Shown: piece by piece, positions 61,322 through 64,000 of the stretch
Numbering within the stretch: position 1 is the first letter of the stretch
Layout: each line of letters begins with the position of its first letter
DNA from: RGIG3077 sp964490175
GTDB lineage: Bacteria > Bacillota > Clostridia > Oscillospirales > Ruminococcaceae
NCBI GenBank assembly: GCA_964490175.1
Contig: CAZBAI010000002.1
Span: 1 to 64,000 of the forward strand
Length of the DNA stretch: 64,000 nucleotides
Direction of reading: 5' to 3'
Translations under genes and position numbers: made by a program
The notes under the pieces: model-generated
What the model saw: only the letters and a program-made list of their open reading frames with translations
Told to the model about the DNA's origin: nothing
Databases searched by the model: none

Positions 61322-62000
61322 AAATATTTTAACTATTGTATTGCTCGGATTATTCATTCCGCTTTTTACGGTTTTCGGGGCAATTGTATTCAAGCAGCGC
61401 CATTATGCCTTTATTTGCCTTTGCGTTGCGATTATTTCCTGCGTTCCTCTGTTTTACGCCTTTGAACGTGCCGAGGCGACCTCAAAGGAGCTTGCGGTTC
61501 TTTCCGTTATGATTGCGCTTTCGGTTTGCGGCAGATTTATTTTTGCGGTTATTCCCGGATTTAAACCGATAACTGCCATTACCGTGATTTGTGCGATTCA
61601 TCTCGGCAAAGAAGCCGGCTTTGTTGTAGGTGCGCTTTCCGCTGTTGTGTCGAATTTTTATTTCGGGCAAGGGCCGTGGACGCCTTTTCAAATGTTTGCA
61701 TGGGGATTTTTGGGGCTTGCCGCAGGTCTTGCTTCCGAACCTTTAAAAAAAAGCAAGGTTGCACTGTGTATATACGGGGCGTTATCCGGCGTTATCTTTT
61801 CGCTGATTATGGATATTTGGACAACCCTTTTGATTGACGAAACCTTTAATCTTCAAAGATATATCGCCGCTGCTGTATCGGCATTGCCCTTTACAGTCGA
61901 ATATGCGGTTTCCAATGTGATTTTTCTTTTGCTTTTGTCTAAACCTATCGGCGAAAAGCTTGAAAGAATTAAGATTAAATACGGTTTGTTTGCCGTTTAA
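61308..62000 (+). CDS. ECF transporter S component, cobamide-specific (CbrT-like)
   Basis: A 230-residue membrane protein with about six to seven helices and the S-component pattern. Conserved segments include ELAVLSVMIALSVCGRFIFAVIPGFKP and EAGFVVGALSAVVSNFYFGQGPWTPFQMFAWGFLGL. It binds the vitamin and topples in the membrane when paired with T and A-A'. Substrate is inferred as cobalamin or cobinamide from the riboswitch and resemblance to CbrT; the sequence alone does not prove it. Start at ATG 61308 within the preceding gene's end. Confidence 0.85.
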   Translation: MKKYKNILTIVLLGLFIPLFTVFGAIVFKQRHYAFICLCVAIISCVPLFYAFERAEATSKELAVLSVMIALSVCGRFIFAVIPGFKPITAITVICAIHLGKEAGFVVGALSAVVSNFYFGQGPWTPFQMFAWGFLGLAAGLASEPLKKSKVALCIYGALSGVIFSLIMDIWTTLLIDETFNLQRYIAAAVSALPFTVEYAVSNVIFLLLLSKPIGEKLERIKIKYGLFAV

Positions 62001-62058
62001 AACGTTCAAATTCAGCCAAGCGCTGTTTTGATATATTATGAGAAAGAGGTATAAAAAA

Positions 62059-62958
62059 ATGAAAAAATTACTTAGCACCGCAATTGCGCTTGCAATTGTT
62101 TCAACCGCTTCGGCTTTTTGTGCATCGGCAGCAGACGATGCGTCCGCATCGGTATACGTCACCGTGTCGAATAAAGGCGAGCTTGTTGCGATTTCGCAAA
62201 AAGTCAGCGTTACCGATATCGACAGTGACGGCGCTTTGACTGTAAATGATGCGCTTTATGCACTGCACGAGGATTCATATAGCGGCGGCGCTTCGGCGGG
62301 ATACAGCTCATATACGGGCAGTTACGGGCTTTCTCTCGGTATGCTTTGGGGCGATAACAGCGGAAATTTCGGTTATTGTAAAAACAATACCATGTGCTTT
62401 TCGCTTGCCGATACCGTTGCCGACGGCGATTATATAACGGCTTATATTTACAGCGATACCGATAATTATTCCGATATGTACACGTTTTTTGATGTAAACG
62501 AGCTTGAAGCCGAGCAGAAAAGCCAAATCACGCTTACGCTTTCAGGTTTGGGCTATGACGATAATTGGAACAGCGTTACAAAGCCGGTTGAGGGTGCAAA
62601 AATCACGTTAAACGGCATTGAAACGGATTTTGTTACCGACGCACAGGGAAAAGTTACATTTTCGATTGAAGATTGCGGCGAATGTGTTATCAGTGCAAAA
62701 TCCGATACACAGGTAATCGTGCCGCCCGTTTGCCTTGCCGATATCATTGAAACGCCTGATAATAACGAAGTGACAAGCACTAATCAGACAACCGCTTTAA
62801 CCCAAACGCAGGCGCAAACAACAACCGCAACCCAAGCTGCCGCAACGCCTAATACAGGTGAAGAAACAAGGACTGTGCAATGTGCGGCATTTGTGCTGTT
62901 TTGCGTTTTGGGCGTATCGGCAATTACCGTATCCGCAAAATTAAAAAATGAAAAATAA
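62059..62958 (+). CDS. surface-anchored DUF4430 protein (transcobalamin C-terminal-domain-like)
   Basis: A 299-residue exported protein: signal peptide (to about residue 25, ending CASA), a Ca-loop-like segment DIDSDGALTVNDALYALHED, then a DUF4430-type beta domain (about 70-215; GSYGLSLGMLWGDNSGNFGYC). Next are a Thr/Gln/Ala-rich stalk (about 225-262) and a sorting-signal-like end: TPNTGEE, a hydrophobic helix and KLKNEK. DUF4430 is related to the C-terminal cobalamin-binding domain of intrinsic factor and transcobalamin. Start at ATG 62059 after AGAGGT. It overlaps the next gene by 11 bp and shares the riboswitch operon. Confidence 0.85.
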   Translation: MKKLLSTAIALAIVSTASAFCASAADDASASVYVTVSNKGELVAISQKVSVTDIDSDGALTVNDALYALHEDSYSGGASAGYSSYTGSYGLSLGMLWGDNSGNFGYCKNNTMCFSLADTVADGDYITAYIYSDTDNYSDMYTFFDVNELEAEQKSQITLTLSGLGYDDNWNSVTKPVEGAKITLNGIETDFVTDAQGKVTFSIEDCGECVISAKSDTQVIVPPVCLADIIETPDNNEVTSTNQTTALTQTQAQTTTATQAAATPNTGEETRTVQCAAFVLFCVLGVSAITVSAKLKNEK

Positions 62959-64000
62959 GCTGCATTCTCTTTTGGCGCTGCTTGCTGCAATTGCGGTATT
63001 GTTAAATTTACCCGCATTGCAGCTGTGCGGTGCCGATATTTCCGATTCTGCCGACATAATAAACCAAATCACCGAATATAAGCTCAGCGAAGGCTCATAT
63101 AATGATATTGAAGAGTGGATAAACGGTGCTTTAACGCAGTCTGCCGGAGTTGATTCGGAGTGGTATATAATCGGGCTGAGCCGAATCTGCGATTATGATT
63201 TTTCAAATTATCGCAAAGCTTTGGGTGAATATTTAAGCGCAAATGAAATAGGTTCGGCTTCCTCACGCCAAAAATGCGCCCTTGCGCTGATTGCCGCAGG
63301 CGATACCGACGCTTTGTATATTCAAGAAACGCTTAATAATTCTATTGGCGAGCAGGGGATAATGAGCCTGATATTCGGCTTGCACCTTTTAAATAACGGA
63401 TACATATCGCCGCAGTTTACTTTGCAGCAGGTAAAGCAACAGCTTTTGTCACTGCAATTGACTGACGGTGGCTTTGCCGTTATGGGCACTGTTTCGGATG
63501 TTGATACAACCGCCATGGCGATTTCGGCGCTTGCATCGTATTATGAAACCGATTCCGATGTTAAAGCTTGCATTGATACTGCAATTGAATTTCTTTCATC
63601 AAAGCAAAATGCTTTGGGTGATTTTTCAAGCTACGGCACTGATAATGCCGAAAGTACCGCACAGGTGCTTATAGCTCTTTCATCGCTTGGCATCGACGCT
63701 GTGAGCGATGTGCGGTTTATCAAAAATTCAAACACTATATTTGATGCTCTTGCGCAATATAGTTTGCCAAGCGGCGGATTTTCGCATACAAAAGGCGGCG
63801 AAGTCAATGAGCTGGCAACGGTGCAGGTTTTTCTCGGTGCAATTTCTTATCGGCTTATGCTTGAAAACAACGCCTCGCTTTATGACTTTGCCGATAGATT
63901 TTGCGATGAAAGCGAGAGCGATAACGTTTCTCAAAGCGAATCTTCTTACATATCTAATTCTGATAAAGATGAACAGTCTGTTTTGACAACGCATGAAAGT
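62948..64000 (+). CDS. secreted alpha-toroid protein (intrinsic-factor N-domain-like), runs off window
   Basis: At least 351 residues, open to the right edge. N-terminal signal peptide (LHSLLALLAAIAVLLNLPALQLCGA) is followed by repeated helical pairs with prenyltransferase/squalene-cyclase-like turns: TDGGFAVMGTVSDVDTTAMAISALASY, LGDFSSYGTDNAESTAQVLIALSSLG and SGGFSHTKGGEVNELATVQVFLGA. The alpha/alpha toroid is the fold of the N-terminal domain of transcobalamin and intrinsic factor. Together with the adjacent DUF4430 protein it could reconstitute a two-domain cobamide binder. Near the edge a Ser/Glu/Asp-rich linker begins, consistent with a stalk. ATG at 62948, inside the preceding stop. Confidence 0.82.
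   Translation, partial: MKNKLHSLLALLAAIAVLLNLPALQLCGADISDSADIINQITEYKLSEGSYNDIEEWINGALTQSAGVDSEWYIIGLSRICDYDFSNYRKALGEYLSANEIGSASSRQKCALALIAAGDTDALYIQETLNNSIGEQGIMSLIFGLHLLNNGYISPQFTLQQVKQQLLSLQLTDGGFAVMGTVSDVDTTAMAISALASYYETDSDVKACIDTAIEFLSSKQNALGDFSSYGTDNAESTAQVLIALSSLGIDAVSDVRFIKNSNTIFDALAQYSLPSGGFSHTKGGEVNELATVQVFLGAISYRLMLENNASLYDFADRFCDESESDNVSQSESSYISNSDKDEQSVLTTHES

Noticed and set aside
1..64000. CRISPR arrays, prophage, integrative elements, rRNA genes
   Set aside because: I looked for regularly spaced repeats, integrases, structural phage genes and rRNA motifs and saw none. The two tRNA genes have no attachment-site duplications that I can see.

Overview
The window looks like chromosomal DNA of a strictly anaerobic gut or rumen Clostridia member, most likely Oscillospiraceae/Ruminococcaceae (Ruminococcus-like). 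The grounds are: a dockerin-bearing secreted CotH protein, BspA-type leucine-rich lipoproteins, a SCIFF peptide with its radical-SAM maturase, desulfoferrodoxin, FeoA/FeoB with a FeoB-associated Cys-rich peptide, consensus sigma-A promoters and AGGAGG-type ribosome binding sites. I see no phage genes, transposase or CRISPR array. The species assignment is inference.

Layout. 0.1-10 kb: a DUF711/UPF0210 protein, then a complete V/A-type ATPase operon (G/H-like, C, I, K, F, E, A, B, D). 10-19 kb: pfkA, proC, two membrane proteins, a pair of M16 peptidases (only the second has the zinc motif), lgt with a long acidic tail, a coiled-coil protein and folD. 19-23 kb: a 1073-residue secreted CotH protein with dockerin, and a small HAAS-like membrane protein (minus strand). 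23-30 kb: D-lactate dehydrogenase family protein, desulfoferrodoxin, an ABC exporter, a DUF2325 protein with iron-box-like operators, a secreted protein of unknown function and an LRR lipoprotein. 30-38.5 kb: a WbpM/CapD-like sugar dehydratase, an MFS transporter behind a leader-peptide/terminator region, tRNA-Val, a MarR-MATE operon, Tex and a GNAT protein. 38.6-41.6 kb: an orphan 44-residue peptide gene with its own promoter and terminator, and the feo locus. 41.8-45.3 kb: a large GH2 glycosidase. 45.3-52 kb: a complete F-type ATPase operon (minus strand). 52-57 kb: phosphodiesterase, Orn/Lys/Arg decarboxylase, SCIFF maturase, SCIFF peptide and a GH5-like lipoprotein. 57-58.2 kb: an LRR lipoprotein and tRNA-Arg. 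58.3 kb to the right edge: a cobalamin riboswitch and terminator controlling an ECF transporter (T, fused A-A', S) followed by two secreted proteins that look like the two halves of a vertebrate intrinsic factor/transcobalamin. The second of these runs off the window.

How it fits together. The cell carries two rotary ATPases. The F-type c subunit has a two-carboxylate, Na+-type ion site, and its epsilon subunit lacks the C-terminal helices. DUF2325, feoA and feoB share a GTTAGC-N4-GCTAAC inverted repeat like DtxR/IdeR boxes, placed identically 6 nt after two -10 elements, so I infer an iron (or manganese) regulon. The most interesting region is the right end: a B12-riboswitch operon that appears to encode a surface-anchored, split intrinsic-factor-like cobamide capture system feeding an ECF importer.
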